DNA of 36,188 nucleotides from Sulfurimonas sp. (GCA_027063645.1 JAMORK010000016.1:1-36188); one strand, 5' to 3'. Counted from the stretch's first letter, positions 8,113 through 17,069 are shown. Program-made: numbers and translations. The notes: generated from the letters alone by a model not told the origin.

Positions 8113-8127
8113 ATTTTACGCTAAAAT
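8113..8127. promoter_or_regulatory. two opposed -10 boxes in a 39-base divergent gap
   Basis: TAAAAT on the minus strand (8113-8118) faces the methyltransferase gene, and TAAAAT on the plus strand (8122-8127) faces the response regulator. They are 3 bases apart, so one polymerase would block the other. The boxes are simple in AT-rich DNA, hence the modest confidence. Confidence 0.4.
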
Positions 8128-8146
8128 AGATAAAGAAAGGGATACT

Positions 8147-8800
8147 ATGAAGATACTTTTAATGGAAGATGATGCTGTTTTATCCGATATATTACTCGAT
8201 TTTTTACAAGAGAGTTTTCATGTTGAGTATGCTTATAACTCCCAAGAGGTTCATAAACACTTAGAGACAAAGAAGTATGATCTTTTTATCTTTGACATCA
8301 ATGTTACAGGGCAAAATGGTCTTGAACTGCTAGAGGAGCTTCGCTCTTTTAGTGATAATACCCCAACCATTTTCATCACCGCCTATACCGATACAAACTA
8401 CCTCCAAAAAGCTTTTGACATAGGGGCACACGACTACATCAAAAAACCTTTTGAGCTTGAAGAGCTTCATGCTCGTATATTAAACACCAAACGACTCTTT
8501 AATATTGAGACTAATCAAGAGATAACAATAGATGAGGGGATTGTTTTTTATGCAAACTCTAAAAAAATCATCAAAAACAAAAAAGAGTTTACTCTTGCTA
8601 CGAAAGACACTCTCCTTCTCAACTACTTTTTAAATAACAAAAAAAGACTTATCTCCTCAGAGGAGTTGATGCAAAATATCTGGGATTTTGAGACACTCCC
8701 TAGTGATGCAACACTGCGTTCACACATTAGAACACTCCGTGAGATTATAGGCAAAGAGAAGATTCAAACCATTCGAGGGGAGGGATATCTTTATGAATAA
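8147..8800 (+). CDS. OmpR/PhoB-type response regulator
   Basis: A 217-residue two-domain regulator. The receiver domain has the acidic cluster EDD (7-9), the phosphorylation site Asp50 (FIFDIN), the switch Thr in ITAYTD and the Lys in IKKPF (about 99-100). The C-terminal winged helix (about 125-217) shows the family pattern SSEELMQNIWD and LRSHIRTLREIIG, ending in the wing motif IRGEGYLYE. It overlaps the kinase gene by 8 bases, so the two form one unit. AAAGGG lies 6 bases before the ATG. Target genes are unknown. No repeat of a likely binding site is evident in the short upstream gap. Confidence 0.93.
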   Translation: MKILLMEDDAVLSDILLDFLQESFHVEYAYNSQEVHKHLETKKYDLFIFDINVTGQNGLELLEELRSFSDNTPTIFITAYTDTNYLQKAFDIGAHDYIKKPFELEELHARILNTKRLFNIETNQEITIDEGIVFYANSKKIIKNKKEFTLATKDTLLLNYFLNNKKRLISSEELMQNIWDFETLPSDATLRSHIRTLREIIGKEKIQTIRGEGYLYE

Positions 8801-9944
8801 AATCACCAAAAAATCTTTTTATTCCTTTTTAGCACTCTATCTTATCTCCTCTTTTTTATTTTTAGCACTTGCTGCTTACTGGTTTTTTAACTCCCAAGTA
8901 AGCATGGAGATGAATAACAACTACTATAAGATGACAAACATAGCAGACAAGGTAAGCTCACAAATCATCCAAGCTGATATGATGCATAAAGAGTACAAAC
9001 TTGAGCATTTTCCCTATGCTTTAGTTGCCCTTTATGACAAAGAAAAAAAACTTTTAGATGGTGAGATACAACAAGAGGTAGATTTCTCTAAAGATTTCTA
9101 TATGCAAGGAAGTTTTTTCACCCTTGTTTCTCGCCATGTAGCTGGACACCTTGGGGTTGAATATGTCGTAGTACAAAGCTCTCAATGTAGTCGTAACATT
9201 ATGAATCTTAAAAATAAAATCGCCTACACTGTCATCTTTACCGCTTTTTTTATCATCATAATCTCTGTCTTTTTATCTTATATGTTTCTTCGGCCTATTC
9301 GTGATAAGATGCAGGAGATTGAGGAGTTTGTTAAAGATACAACTCATGAACTCAATACACCTATTACGGCACTAATGATGAGTACTTCAAGATTAAAATC
9401 TAAAAAAACTTATGATGAAAAGATTGTAAAAAATATCAGCATCAGCACCAAACAACTTTATGATATCTACTCCTCTTTAAGTTACATCAGTTTTGATACA
9501 AAACAAGAGAGTGCTGTGGAGATAGACTTTAGTACTACTGTTGCAGAAGCGATAGCTTACTTTGGTGAACTTTTAGAGAAAAAAAATATTCAACTTAAAA
9601 CACAACTGCAACCTTGCTTTATCACTATCACTCCTATCAAAGCAAAAATGCTTGCAAACAACCTCATCTCAAATGCTATCAAGTACTCAAACCCTCATGG
9701 GACTATGAGTATTGCAACAAGTCACAATAGTTTTATAGTTGAAGATACAGGGATAGGGATAGCCAAAGAGAAACTTAAAATAATTTTCAAACGCTTTGTA
9801 CGAGCAAACTCTTATGCTGGTGGATTTGGTGTGGGGTTAAACATTGTGGAGAGTATCATCAAAGAGTACGATTTTCGCATAAAAATCGACTCTATTGAGG
9901 GGGAGGGAACAAAAGTAAAGATTACTTTTTCACCACCCCAATAA
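8793..9944 (+). CDS. sensor histidine kinase, partner of the preceding regulator
   Basis: A 383-residue membrane kinase. Transmembrane segments lie at about 10-32 and 143-166, enclosing a small periplasmic sensor of about 110 residues with no recognised domain. The H-box is DTTHELNTPITAL with His185. The N-box reads NNLISNAIKYSN, G1 VEDTGIGIA, the F-box FKRFVRANS, and G2 GGFGVGLNIV. The phosphoacceptor helix starts directly after the membrane, with no clear HAMP domain. A lone Cys (QSSQCS, about 132) lies near the outer membrane face. The stimulus is unknown. The 8-base overlap with the regulator gene makes the pairing very likely. Confidence 0.92.
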   Translation: MNKITKKSFYSFLALYLISSFLFLALAAYWFFNSQVSMEMNNNYYKMTNIADKVSSQIIQADMMHKEYKLEHFPYALVALYDKEKKLLDGEIQQEVDFSKDFYMQGSFFTLVSRHVAGHLGVEYVVVQSSQCSRNIMNLKNKIAYTVIFTAFFIIIISVFLSYMFLRPIRDKMQEIEEFVKDTTHELNTPITALMMSTSRLKSKKTYDEKIVKNISISTKQLYDIYSSLSYISFDTKQESAVEIDFSTTVAEAIAYFGELLEKKNIQLKTQLQPCFITITPIKAKMLANNLISNAIKYSNPHGTMSIATSHNSFIVEDTGIGIAKEKLKIIFKRFVRANSYAGGFGVGLNIVESIIKEYDFRIKIDSIEGEGTKVKITFSPPQ

Positions 9945-9982
9945 ATTTAATCATTTTCTACTTATATCTCTATATGAAGAGC

Positions 9983-11047
9983 TTAAAATATAGAAGTGAT
10001 CACTTTAGTTACAACAAAACCACCAACAACAAGCCATATAAACATACTTCCTGCTGTATAAAGAGGTGCTAATCCAAGCCCTTTAAATTTTGCAAAAATT
10101 GTTCCCATACCAAGGGCTGTCATAGCCATTGTAAGTAAGAATGTATCAATTTCGTTGATAGTAGCCACAATATCATGAGGTACTAAATCAAGTGAGTTAA
10201 ACCCAGCCATACCAACAAAATAAACTGCAAACCAAGGAATTGTAAGTGTAAGACCACCACCTGTTCCACCAGCTTTTTTTGCTTGCATTGAGAGATAAAG
10301 TCCAAGAACTATAAGCATAGGAGCAATCATAATAACACGAGTCATTTTTACAATAACTGCAGAGTTAGCCATAGCTTCTGGAGCACCAACTACAGATGCA
10401 GGAACGGCAACAACTTGTGCAACCTCATGAATAGTACCACCAACATAGATACCAAACTGCTCAGGTGTCATATGTAAAAAACCTGTTGCAGGCTCTATTA
10501 TAGAAGCATAAAGAACTGGGTAAAGAAACATAGAGATAGTACCAAAAAGAACAACCATACTTACAGCAACTGCCGTTTTGTGTCCTTCTGCTTTAAGTAC
10601 AGGTTCTGTTGCAAGAACTGCAGCTGCACCACAAACTGATGCTCCTGAAGCTGTTAGCATTGAAGTATCTCTATCCATCTTAAAGATTTTAATCCCTAAG
10701 TATGTTCCTAAGATAAATGTAGTTGAGAGCATAATGAGTGAAACCATAAAACCACTCATACCCACTTCCATAATTTGTTGAAATGTTATACGAAAACCGT
10801 AAAAAACGATTGCAAAACGAAGAATCTTTTTCCCACTAAATGTTATACCAGTTCCCCATTCGCTTGGAATATGTTGGTGCAAAGTATTTGCATAAAATAT
10901 ACCCATAACAATACCGATAACAAGAGGAGAGATTCCTAATGCTTTCACAGGAGCTAAACCTGCAATCATAGTTGCAGCAGCAGCAAAAATTGCTACAAAT
11001 ATGATACCAGAGATGGTCCCCTGTCTATTTTCTTTTGAAAACGCCAT
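9983..11047 (-). CDS. YeiH-family integral membrane protein (UPF0324, putative anion exporter)
   Basis: A 354-residue polytopic protein with about ten hydrophobic segments. It carries the family signatures SGASVCGAAAVLA and GGTIHEVAQVVAV. These mark the YeiH/UPF0324 group, often labelled putative sulfate exporters, though the transported substrate is not well established. Export of a sulfur anion would make sense in a sulfur-oxidising organism, but that is inference. It has its own TATAAT box and AAAGG 6 bases before the ATG, so it is probably transcribed separately from the large gene upstream. It faces the histidine kinase gene convergently. Confidence 0.87.
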   Translation of the reverse strand: MAFSKENRQGTISGIIFVAIFAAAATMIAGLAPVKALGISPLVIGIVMGIFYANTLHQHIPSEWGTGITFSGKKILRFAIVFYGFRITFQQIMEVGMSGFMVSLIMLSTTFILGTYLGIKIFKMDRDTSMLTASGASVCGAAAVLATEPVLKAEGHKTAVAVSMVVLFGTISMFLYPVLYASIIEPATGFLHMTPEQFGIYVGGTIHEVAQVVAVPASVVGAPEAMANSAVIVKMTRVIMIAPMLIVLGLYLSMQAKKAGGTGGGLTLTIPWFAVYFVGMAGFNSLDLVPHDIVATINEIDTFLLTMAMTALGMGTIFAKFKGLGLAPLYTAGSMFIWLVVGGFVVTKVITSIF

Positions 11048-11083
11048 AAAATACCTTTAATTTAAAATTGAAATTAAGAGCGA

Positions 11084-11089
11084 ATTATA
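11084..11089 (-). promoter_or_regulatory. -10 box of the yeiH-like gene
   Basis: TATAAT on the minus strand, inside the 50-base gap behind the DUF748 gene and 36 bases before the ATG. Confidence 0.55.
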
Positions 11090-11097
11090 GCGAAAAA

Positions 11098-14000
11098 TTA
11101 TTTTACTTCCACTTGTAGTTTCATTTGCACAAGCTTATTTTCAGAACCATCAACTTTTTGCAACTCGAGATGTAAGACTCTTTGTGGTTCAATATTTTTC
11201 CCTTGTACAAGATACTCTACAAGTACTTTTTCCCTTGCTTTAGCTAAGGAAACTAAGTCAGCCTCGCTAACAACTTGAAGATTTCGTGTCATATTTATAA
11301 GTGTTAGAAGGTATGCTCTATCAAATTCACTCTCTTTACCCTCATACTCTTTTTCTAATTTTTCTTTTGTTGCATCAAGAAGATCTTCATCCCCTTTGAG
11401 TTCATCATAGATATCTTCTAGCATATCTATAGTCATCGCATTTTTATGATCTTTTTTATTTTTAATACCACTTTTTTCCATCACAAATGCTATAAGTTTA
11501 TTGAGCTGTAGAGCTTCTTTATCTACTACTGCATCATAAGTTGGGGCAATAGCAAGATCAATTTTAGGGCGCTTAAGCATCATTTTAGCAATGTTATCAA
11601 GTTTCTCTTTCTCTGTTGGAAGAATCTCTGTCGATCCTGCTTCAAACTCTGCATACTCCAGTGCATCTCCATCCATACCCATCATAGAACCTAAGAACTT
11701 AAAGGGAGAGCTTACCGCCTTAGCGATAAGATTTCCTATAGTTTTCCACACAAGAGCCCCATACTTAAAATCAGGCTCATCAAGATTACCCTCCACTGGC
11801 ATATCTATGTCAATAATTCCATTGCTATCTTCTAAAAGAGCAATCACAAAGCCTAAAGGTAGTTTTGTGACATTTTCATCTTCAGATTCTTTTCCAAGCT
11901 TAATCTTCTTAATGATAACACTGTTTGCACCTTGAAGTTGAGAGTTATTTATCTTATAGCCTAGATCAAGATAGAGTTTTCCAGAATCTATCTCATAGCC
12001 TGCAAAAGAGGAACTATAACCACTCATCGCATTAAGCTCAAGATTTTTAAAGTTAAAGCTTAAATCTGTAAACTCTTTAGGGTTTGCACTGTTTATACTT
12101 CCTTTGAGTTTTGTTGATCCATACTCATCAACATCCCCTTTTAAATCAACAAAAGTTGTCTCTCCTGCAACATTACCCACAGAGTAGATCTCCCCATTGA
12201 GGTTATGTATATTTGTTCTAAACTGAATAGGGATAGAGAGGTCTGCAAATTTTGCATTCCCCTCAGAGATATTTATCTTCGCTATTTTTATAGGGAAGCT
12301 TGGTTCTTTTGTCGCGTTTACATCTTCTGCTATGGCCACATCTTCTGTAACTGTTTCTTGTGTTGCATTGGTATCTTCAACTTTGACAAGTTTTGAGAAA
12401 TTGAGCTGTTTATTTTGATCTATAAGAACATCTACATAAAAACTTCCTATGTTCATCGTATCTATATAGAGTCTGTTTGGAAAAAGCTCGAAAGTAAAAG
12501 CTTTTAAATCTACATCTGAAAAAGCGAGTAATGGACTCTCATCTCGTGAATCTGTAACATATAAATTATTCAAATTAAAAGAACCATTAACACTAAGGTC
12601 AGGTTTTGTTTTTGAAACACTATAGGATGTTTTTGTTTTTAAAGAGATTGTTCCATCATCAATACTTACATATGCTTTCTCCTGTATATAAGGTGTTAAC
12701 TCTGTAAGGGAGATTTGTTTTAGTTCTAAACTTCCCTTTTGTTTTAAAGGGGTATGTCTTAGGCTACCGCGAGATTTAACATAACCTTTTTTATTGACTC
12801 TCATCGAAAATCTATACTTTAACCAAGAATTTTTTTCGATATCTATACCGTAAGCATTCAAGTAGATTCTATCAAGTCTGCTTGTCACACTCTTTGGTAG
12901 TGCTTTATCTTTAAAACTTACTCTTGCATTGTTAAGTGCAAAATGTTTGAGTTTCAACCCTAGCTTTTTTGCATCTTTTTGTTTGAGTTTTTTCTTTGTT
13001 TTCTTTGTCTTTTTGGGTTCCACTAAGCCATCAAGATTTATCTTTCCATTTTTATATCTTGCTCCATTGAGGTACAGATTATTTAAGGCGATAGTATCTA
13101 CCCCTGCTTTATTTGTCAGTGTAGAGTAATTGACACCCGAGATATCTAAGGCCTTAAAACCACTCAATTTTTCTCGAGTACTGCGTTTCGCAATAGAGAA
13201 TTTGTCTATAGAGAGGTTTGTATCTTCTACAGAAAAAACCATCTCTTTATCTTTTTCCTCTATGTTTACCTCTGTATGAAAACCAACTATAGCACTTAAA
13301 AGTTTGAGATCATAAGTTTTAAGATTTTGTTTTGCAGCTTGATCAATATATGGTCTATAATGCACAAGATTAAATCCTGAACAGTCAGTTTGTGTTCTTA
13401 TATCTAAGTTTGCATGGACAATCTCCCCTTGAGAACGACACTTAAAAGTTTTATTGAGTTGTAAATTAAGCTGGTAAGGGATCGCCTCTTTCCCTGCTAG
13501 GGTTATATTATTCAAATAGATATCAAGATCATTAAGTTGTGTTAGTACTTTTGGTGAAACTCCATTATCATCAAACTCTAATGCTATATTTTCTAATGCA
13601 AGTTCATCTACTCTTACATCCCAAGGTGTAGTTACATTTTGATCCTCTTGCACTTCTGGAGTTTGAGTAGTTTCAAAATTTGTTTTTATATAAGCAAGCC
13701 AGTCTATATCTCCACTTTTTGCTCTTTTTACTTTTACATCTAAAGTATCTAGTCCAACTTTTTCTACATGAACTTTTTGCATAAGTGGAAGTATCGTCGC
13801 GTTTTGAACATAAGCATGTTCTAAATTTAAGACATCTTTTGGTTTTGACTTGGGTTTGATTCTTAATTTATCAAGAGAAAGATAAAGTTTATCAATTTTT
13901 GTAGCATTAAGATCTGCTAGATTAAAAGCATAATGTGCCCCAAAAGATATCTTTCCATCAGCTACTTCAAGATTAAGATTTTCTTGCAAATATTTCCACT

Positions 14001-14694
14001 CTGTGTAGAGTTTGCTCGCTTCAAAAGTGATATCTCCACTCATGGCAAAAGGTTCAAGCGATTCTATATCACCCTTAAGGTCTAAAAATCCCCCATCACC
14101 AAGGTTTGTATGAAATCTTAGCTTTGCACCTTTTTTCTTAAAATCGTTCGTATCTATATCTTTCAAGACAAATCCGATACGACCAAAAGAGAAATCAAAC
14201 TCATGTTTAAGTGAAAAATCTTTATAACTTATATAACCATCACTCAGTTTCACTTTATCAATAACAATATGAGGAATCTCTGTTTTAGTTGTCTCTTGTG
14301 TAGCTGAAGTATTTTCATCTGGAGAAGATTTTACAATACCCAAAAGATTTAGTTCTTTGTTTTTGGAGAGTTCAACAAATATTTTAGGTTCATCAAGCAC
14401 TATATTTTTGAGATGAATAGCTCCTCTAAAAATGGAGTAAAGCTCAAAATCAATAAAAAACTTTCTAAAACTTATAAGCTTATTGTTTTGTAAATCGCTT
14501 AGTACAACCCCGTGGAGAGATAGATTGAATATAAAAGGATTAAAATAGATCTTTTCACAACTCAACTTTGCATTAGTTTGCTCTTCAACAATTTTAATGA
14601 TTTGAGGTTTGAGGACAAGAGGAAGGATGATAAATCCAACTACAGCATAAATAGCAAGGGTGTAGAGGATATATTTTTTAAATTTACTAAGCAA
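11098..14694 (-). CDS. AsmA-like DUF748 protein, 1198 aa
   Basis: A very large envelope protein with one N-terminal transmembrane helix (about residues 8-30) and a long periplasmic part of repeating beta-strands, as in AsmA/DUF748 proteins. Known relatives of this fold bridge the envelope and are linked to lipid transport or outer-membrane integrity. Near the C-terminus is the stretch FEAGSTEILPTEKEKLDNIA, with an OmpA-like look that is common in DUF748 proteins. A Lys-rich run (KKTKKTKKKLKQKDAKK) interrupts the middle. The start is set at TTG 14694, with GGAG 6 bases upstream; a TTG four codons earlier would place that GGAG inside the gene. The ribosome site lies in the arm of a 12-bp hairpin. 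It follows ccoG on the same strand. Confidence 0.85.
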   Translation of the reverse strand: MLSKFKKYILYTLAIYAVVGFIILPLVLKPQIIKIVEEQTNAKLSCEKIYFNPFIFNLSLHGVVLSDLQNNKLISFRKFFIDFELYSIFRGAIHLKNIVLDEPKIFVELSKNKELNLLGIVKSSPDENTSATQETTKTEIPHIVIDKVKLSDGYISYKDFSLKHEFDFSFGRIGFVLKDIDTNDFKKKGAKLRFHTNLGDGGFLDLKGDIESLEPFAMSGDITFEASKLYTEWKYLQENLNLEVADGKISFGAHYAFNLADLNATKIDKLYLSLDKLRIKPKSKPKDVLNLEHAYVQNATILPLMQKVHVEKVGLDTLDVKVKRAKSGDIDWLAYIKTNFETTQTPEVQEDQNVTTPWDVRVDELALENIALEFDDNGVSPKVLTQLNDLDIYLNNITLAGKEAIPYQLNLQLNKTFKCRSQGEIVHANLDIRTQTDCSGFNLVHYRPYIDQAAKQNLKTYDLKLLSAIVGFHTEVNIEEKDKEMVFSVEDTNLSIDKFSIAKRSTREKLSGFKALDISGVNYSTLTNKAGVDTIALNNLYLNGARYKNGKINLDGLVEPKKTKKTKKKLKQKDAKKLGLKLKHFALNNARVSFKDKALPKSVTSRLDRIYLNAYGIDIEKNSWLKYRFSMRVNKKGYVKSRGSLRHTPLKQKGSLELKQISLTELTPYIQEKAYVSIDDGTISLKTKTSYSVSKTKPDLSVNGSFNLNNLYVTDSRDESPLLAFSDVDLKAFTFELFPNRLYIDTMNIGSFYVDVLIDQNKQLNFSKLVKVEDTNATQETVTEDVAIAEDVNATKEPSFPIKIAKINISEGNAKFADLSIPIQFRTNIHNLNGEIYSVGNVAGETTFVDLKGDVDEYGSTKLKGSINSANPKEFTDLSFNFKNLELNAMSGYSSSFAGYEIDSGKLYLDLGYKINNSQLQGANSVIIKKIKLGKESEDENVTKLPLGFVIALLEDSNGIIDIDMPVEGNLDEPDFKYGALVWKTIGNLIAKAVSSPFKFLGSMMGMDGDALEYAEFEAGSTEILPTEKEKLDNIAKMMLKRPKIDLAIAPTYDAVVDKEALQLNKLIAFVMEKSGIKNKKDHKNAMTIDMLEDIYDELKGDEDLLDATKEKLEKEYEGKESEFDRAYLLTLINMTRNLQVVSEADLVSLAKAREKVLVEYLVQGKNIEPQRVLHLELQKVDGSENKLVQMKLQVEVK

Positions 14695-14697
14695 AAC

Positions 14698-14726
14698 ACA
14701 CTCCAAAATTCAATATTTTAGAGTGT
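14698..14726 (-). terminator. 12-bp hairpin after ccoG that also contains the DUF748 ribosome site
   Basis: ACACTCTAAAAT and ATTTTGGAGTGT (minus-strand reading) form a 12-bp stem with one G-U pair and a 5-base loop, followed by GTTTTG. It could end ccoG transcripts. The GGAG ribosome site of the DUF748 gene (14701-14704) is in the 3' arm, so in a read-through message it would be paired. Confidence 0.45.
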
Positions 14727-14750
14727 ATCTTGTTTTAGATTAAATTTTAG

Positions 14751-16193
14751 TTATTTTGCACGTTCTAAAACACTTTTCTTAGGAAAGACAAATGTTGTAT
14801 GACGGATAACAGAAATTTTTTCACTTTTCTTACCATCTTTATCGAGTGCATATGCATGGATAGTGATAGGGATAATAGTATCTTTTCTATCATTTTCAAC
14901 AAGCACATCAGTAGTACTTAGTGTAACAATTTTTTTCTTTTTCGTACCTGGTATAACTCTAAACGGTTTTGTAGGTTTTACAATAGAGATCTTACCGTTA
15001 ATACCTTCTGGTTGTATAATCTCAAAAAAGAATTCCATTGGCTCATTCTCAGTATTTTGAAGCAAGAAGATATATGAATTATCTACTTTTACTTTTCCAT
15101 TGTCAAGTGCTTTTTCTGAGTAAAGACGTGTCTCTTTATTGATATTTAAAAGCATATGCTCTTTTGTACTACCCATAAATCCAAGCATAATAGTGATGGC
15201 AACGAGTAACACCATATAAGCTATAACCTTAGGTCTAAAGTACTGAGTTTTCCCTTTTCGATCAACTATCTCATAATCACTTGACCATGTTACAAGAGAA
15301 GGTTTCCCAAGTTTACCCATAACTGTCGTACAAGCATCAACACACTCTAAACAGTTGATACACTCAAGTTGTAAACCTTGACGAATATCGATATGTGTAG
15401 GACAAACAGTTACACATGCTTCACAAGCTGTACACTCTGCATTTGGCTGATCTGCAAGTAAATCTTTTTGTTTTGAGTATTTTTTCTCATGCCCATCATA
15501 GATATCTCCACCACGGTGCATATCATAAAGTGCCATAACGGTATGCTCATCATAAAGAACTGATTGTACACGTGAATAAGGACAAACATAGATACAAAAG
15601 TTTTCTTGTAAGAATACAATATCATAAATCAAAAATGCTGCTATACCAAGTACAGCACCAATAAGAGTCCAGTGTTCAGTAGGATTTTGAAGATAAGCAA
15701 AGAAATCTTCAGGTGGAACAAAAAACCATAAGAGATCTGATGCAGCAATAATCGCTAAAACAGTCCAAATAAGAATCGCAACAACTTTTTTCACCTTATT
15801 TTCAGGCTTAGACATATCTGGTTCTTGTTGTTTATTTTTAATACGTTTACGTAAACCTAAAAGCTTTGTTTCAATAAGATCACGATAGATAACACGGAAC
15901 ACTGTTTGGGGACATACCCACCCACAAAACACACGACCACCCATCACTGTCATACCAAAAATTCCAAGGAACATTAGCATTAACAAGAAAGGCATAAGAT
16001 ATAACTCTTGCATATCAAATTGGATAAATGCCAAGTGTAGTTTTAGTTTATCAAAACTTAAAAGGAAGAAATGATTCCCTCCAACTGTAATCCATGGTAA
16101 GATTAATGCTATAGCAGTCATTATTGCATACACATAGTATCTTTTTATTCTCCATGGTGTAGGTATCTTTATACCTGTTTTCTCTTTACTCAT
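14751..16193 (-). CDS. ccoG: cytochrome c oxidase accessory protein CcoG (RdxA/FixG)
   Basis: A 480-residue membrane iron-sulfur protein. It has an N-terminal hydrophobic region with GRVFCGWVCPQTVFR (cysteines 90 and 94) and then NFCIYVCPYSRVQSVLYDE. A dicluster ferredoxin domain has cysteines at 254, 257, 260, 264 and 278, 281, 284, 288 (CTACEACVTVCP, CINCLECVDAC). The C-terminal 150 residues form an Ig-like periplasmic domain after the last membrane helix. CcoG is known to reduce copper for cbb3-type oxidase assembly. No cco structural genes are in view, so they lie elsewhere. GGGAG lies 6 bases before the ATG. The gene follows the recombinase-like gene by 15 bases, so the two are probably co-transcribed. 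Confidence 0.95.
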   Translation of the reverse strand: MSKEKTGIKIPTPWRIKRYYVYAIMTAIALILPWITVGGNHFFLLSFDKLKLHLAFIQFDMQELYLMPFLLMLMFLGIFGMTVMGGRVFCGWVCPQTVFRVIYRDLIETKLLGLRKRIKNKQQEPDMSKPENKVKKVVAILIWTVLAIIAASDLLWFFVPPEDFFAYLQNPTEHWTLIGAVLGIAAFLIYDIVFLQENFCIYVCPYSRVQSVLYDEHTVMALYDMHRGGDIYDGHEKKYSKQKDLLADQPNAECTACEACVTVCPTHIDIRQGLQLECINCLECVDACTTVMGKLGKPSLVTWSSDYEIVDRKGKTQYFRPKVIAYMVLLVAITIMLGFMGSTKEHMLLNINKETRLYSEKALDNGKVKVDNSYIFLLQNTENEPMEFFFEIIQPEGINGKISIVKPTKPFRVIPGTKKKKIVTLSTTDVLVENDRKDTIIPITIHAYALDKDGKKSEKISVIRHTTFVFPKKSVLERAK

Positions 16194-16208
16194 TTTACTC
16201 TCCCTAAT

Positions 16209-16844
16209 TTAATTTGGACATACTATTGTATTTATTACCTGCTCTTCAGCATCTTTTGGAGCTTTTGGTAAAAGTGAACCAAATGCTACCTGTTTAAGTT
16301 CTCTCGATTCTATATAATCTTTAAGTGAACTACGACTTACACCGAGGAGTCGTGCCATCTCGCTAACACTTTTTTTCTCTCTAATGTATGAGATAATCTC
16401 ACTAATATATATATCAAATTTAGAACTAGACTTACTGCCCTTTGGTCGACCAATCACTCTCTTGAGTTCATTTTGCAACACTTGGCGTAATTGATCTATA
16501 AGACCAAGAACCAACATAACACTACTCGCTTGAGTAATAGTTACAGACTGCTTAATAAAGTGAACACTAAATTCATTTCTTAGTAAACAGCTAAACATTT
16601 GAACGATATCTTCCATATCGGTACTTAAAACCCACACATCATAAATAAGAAGTGTCGATTTTGGTTTCGATTGAAAATAGGATGTTACCTCTTCACGTTC
16701 ACTCAAACGTTTATTTTGCGAAGTATAATCGATAAATTCATCATCAATTGTCAAATTATTAGCCATTGCATAAGAGTTTATGTGTTGTAATTGTTCATGG
16801 ACAGCATCAAAGTGTTTATCTGGACGAATGTATGCAATTACCAT
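16209..16844 (-). CDS. serine-recombinase-like protein with HTH, catalytic residues missing; probable regulator
   Basis: A 211-residue protein with the layout of a resolvase/invertase: an N-terminal catalytic-type domain (1 to about 110), a long helix (112-131), a GRPKGSK hinge (132-138) and a C-terminal helix-turn-helix (about 159-181, SVSEMARLLGVSRSSLKDYI). Active enzymes read YARVS at the start, with the Ser as nucleophile; here it reads YIRPD. The DRLGR motif of active enzymes is DVWVL here, so an essential Arg is also gone. It is therefore unlikely to cut DNA. No recombination sites or mobile genes flank it. The position directly before ccoG and the repeats around its own promoter suggest a domesticated, self-regulating DNA-binding protein. 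The ribosome site is weak (GAGAGG, 14 bases upstream). Confidence 0.8.
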   Translation of the reverse strand: MVIAYIRPDKHFDAVHEQLQHINSYAMANNLTIDDEFIDYTSQNKRLSEREEVTSYFQSKPKSTLLIYDVWVLSTDMEDIVQMFSCLLRNEFSVHFIKQSVTITQASSVMLVLGLIDQLRQVLQNELKRVIGRPKGSKSSSKFDIYISEIISYIREKKSVSEMARLLGVSRSSLKDYIESRELKQVAFGSLLPKAPKDAEEQVINTIVCPN

Positions 16845-16880
16845 AACTAACGATTAAACCTCTCATATTTTCTAATTTCA

Positions 16881-16937
16881 TCGTCATTATAGCAACATCT
16901 GACGAAATAAGTCAAGAGTTTTTTACTTTTTTCGTCA
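16881..16937. promoter_or_regulatory. three TGACGA repeats around the promoter (operator-like)
   Basis: TGACGA cores lie at 16881-16886 (minus, overlapping the end of the -10), 16900-16905 (plus, in the spacer) and 16932-16937 (minus, upstream of the -35). The outer two are part of an identical 10-base repeat, TCGTCATTAT. The middle and upstream copies extend to TGACGAAA. Centres are 19 and 32 bases apart, near two and three helical turns. Confidence 0.5.
16886..16915 (-). promoter_or_regulatory. near-consensus sigma-70 promoter of the recombinase-like gene/ccoG
   Basis: TTGACT (16910-16915) and TATAAT (16886-16891) on the minus strand, spaced 18 bases, with a predicted start near 16879. A recognisable -35 is unusual in this window. 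Confidence 0.75.
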
Positions 16938-17069
16938 TTATGTCTAGAATTTTAATCCTTTACACTTCAATTATTAGATTTACTAATATTCTATACTTTT
17001 AATTACTAATATAAACTTAATCCTTCTCAAAACTCTCCAAATAACAGAAATTCTTAGGCCCAAAGATGC

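Noticed and set aside
16209-16945. The recombinase-like gene as part of a DNA inversion switch or mobile element.
   Set aside because: The catalytic residues are missing, no long inverted repeats flank a promoter segment, and neighbours on both sides are core genes.
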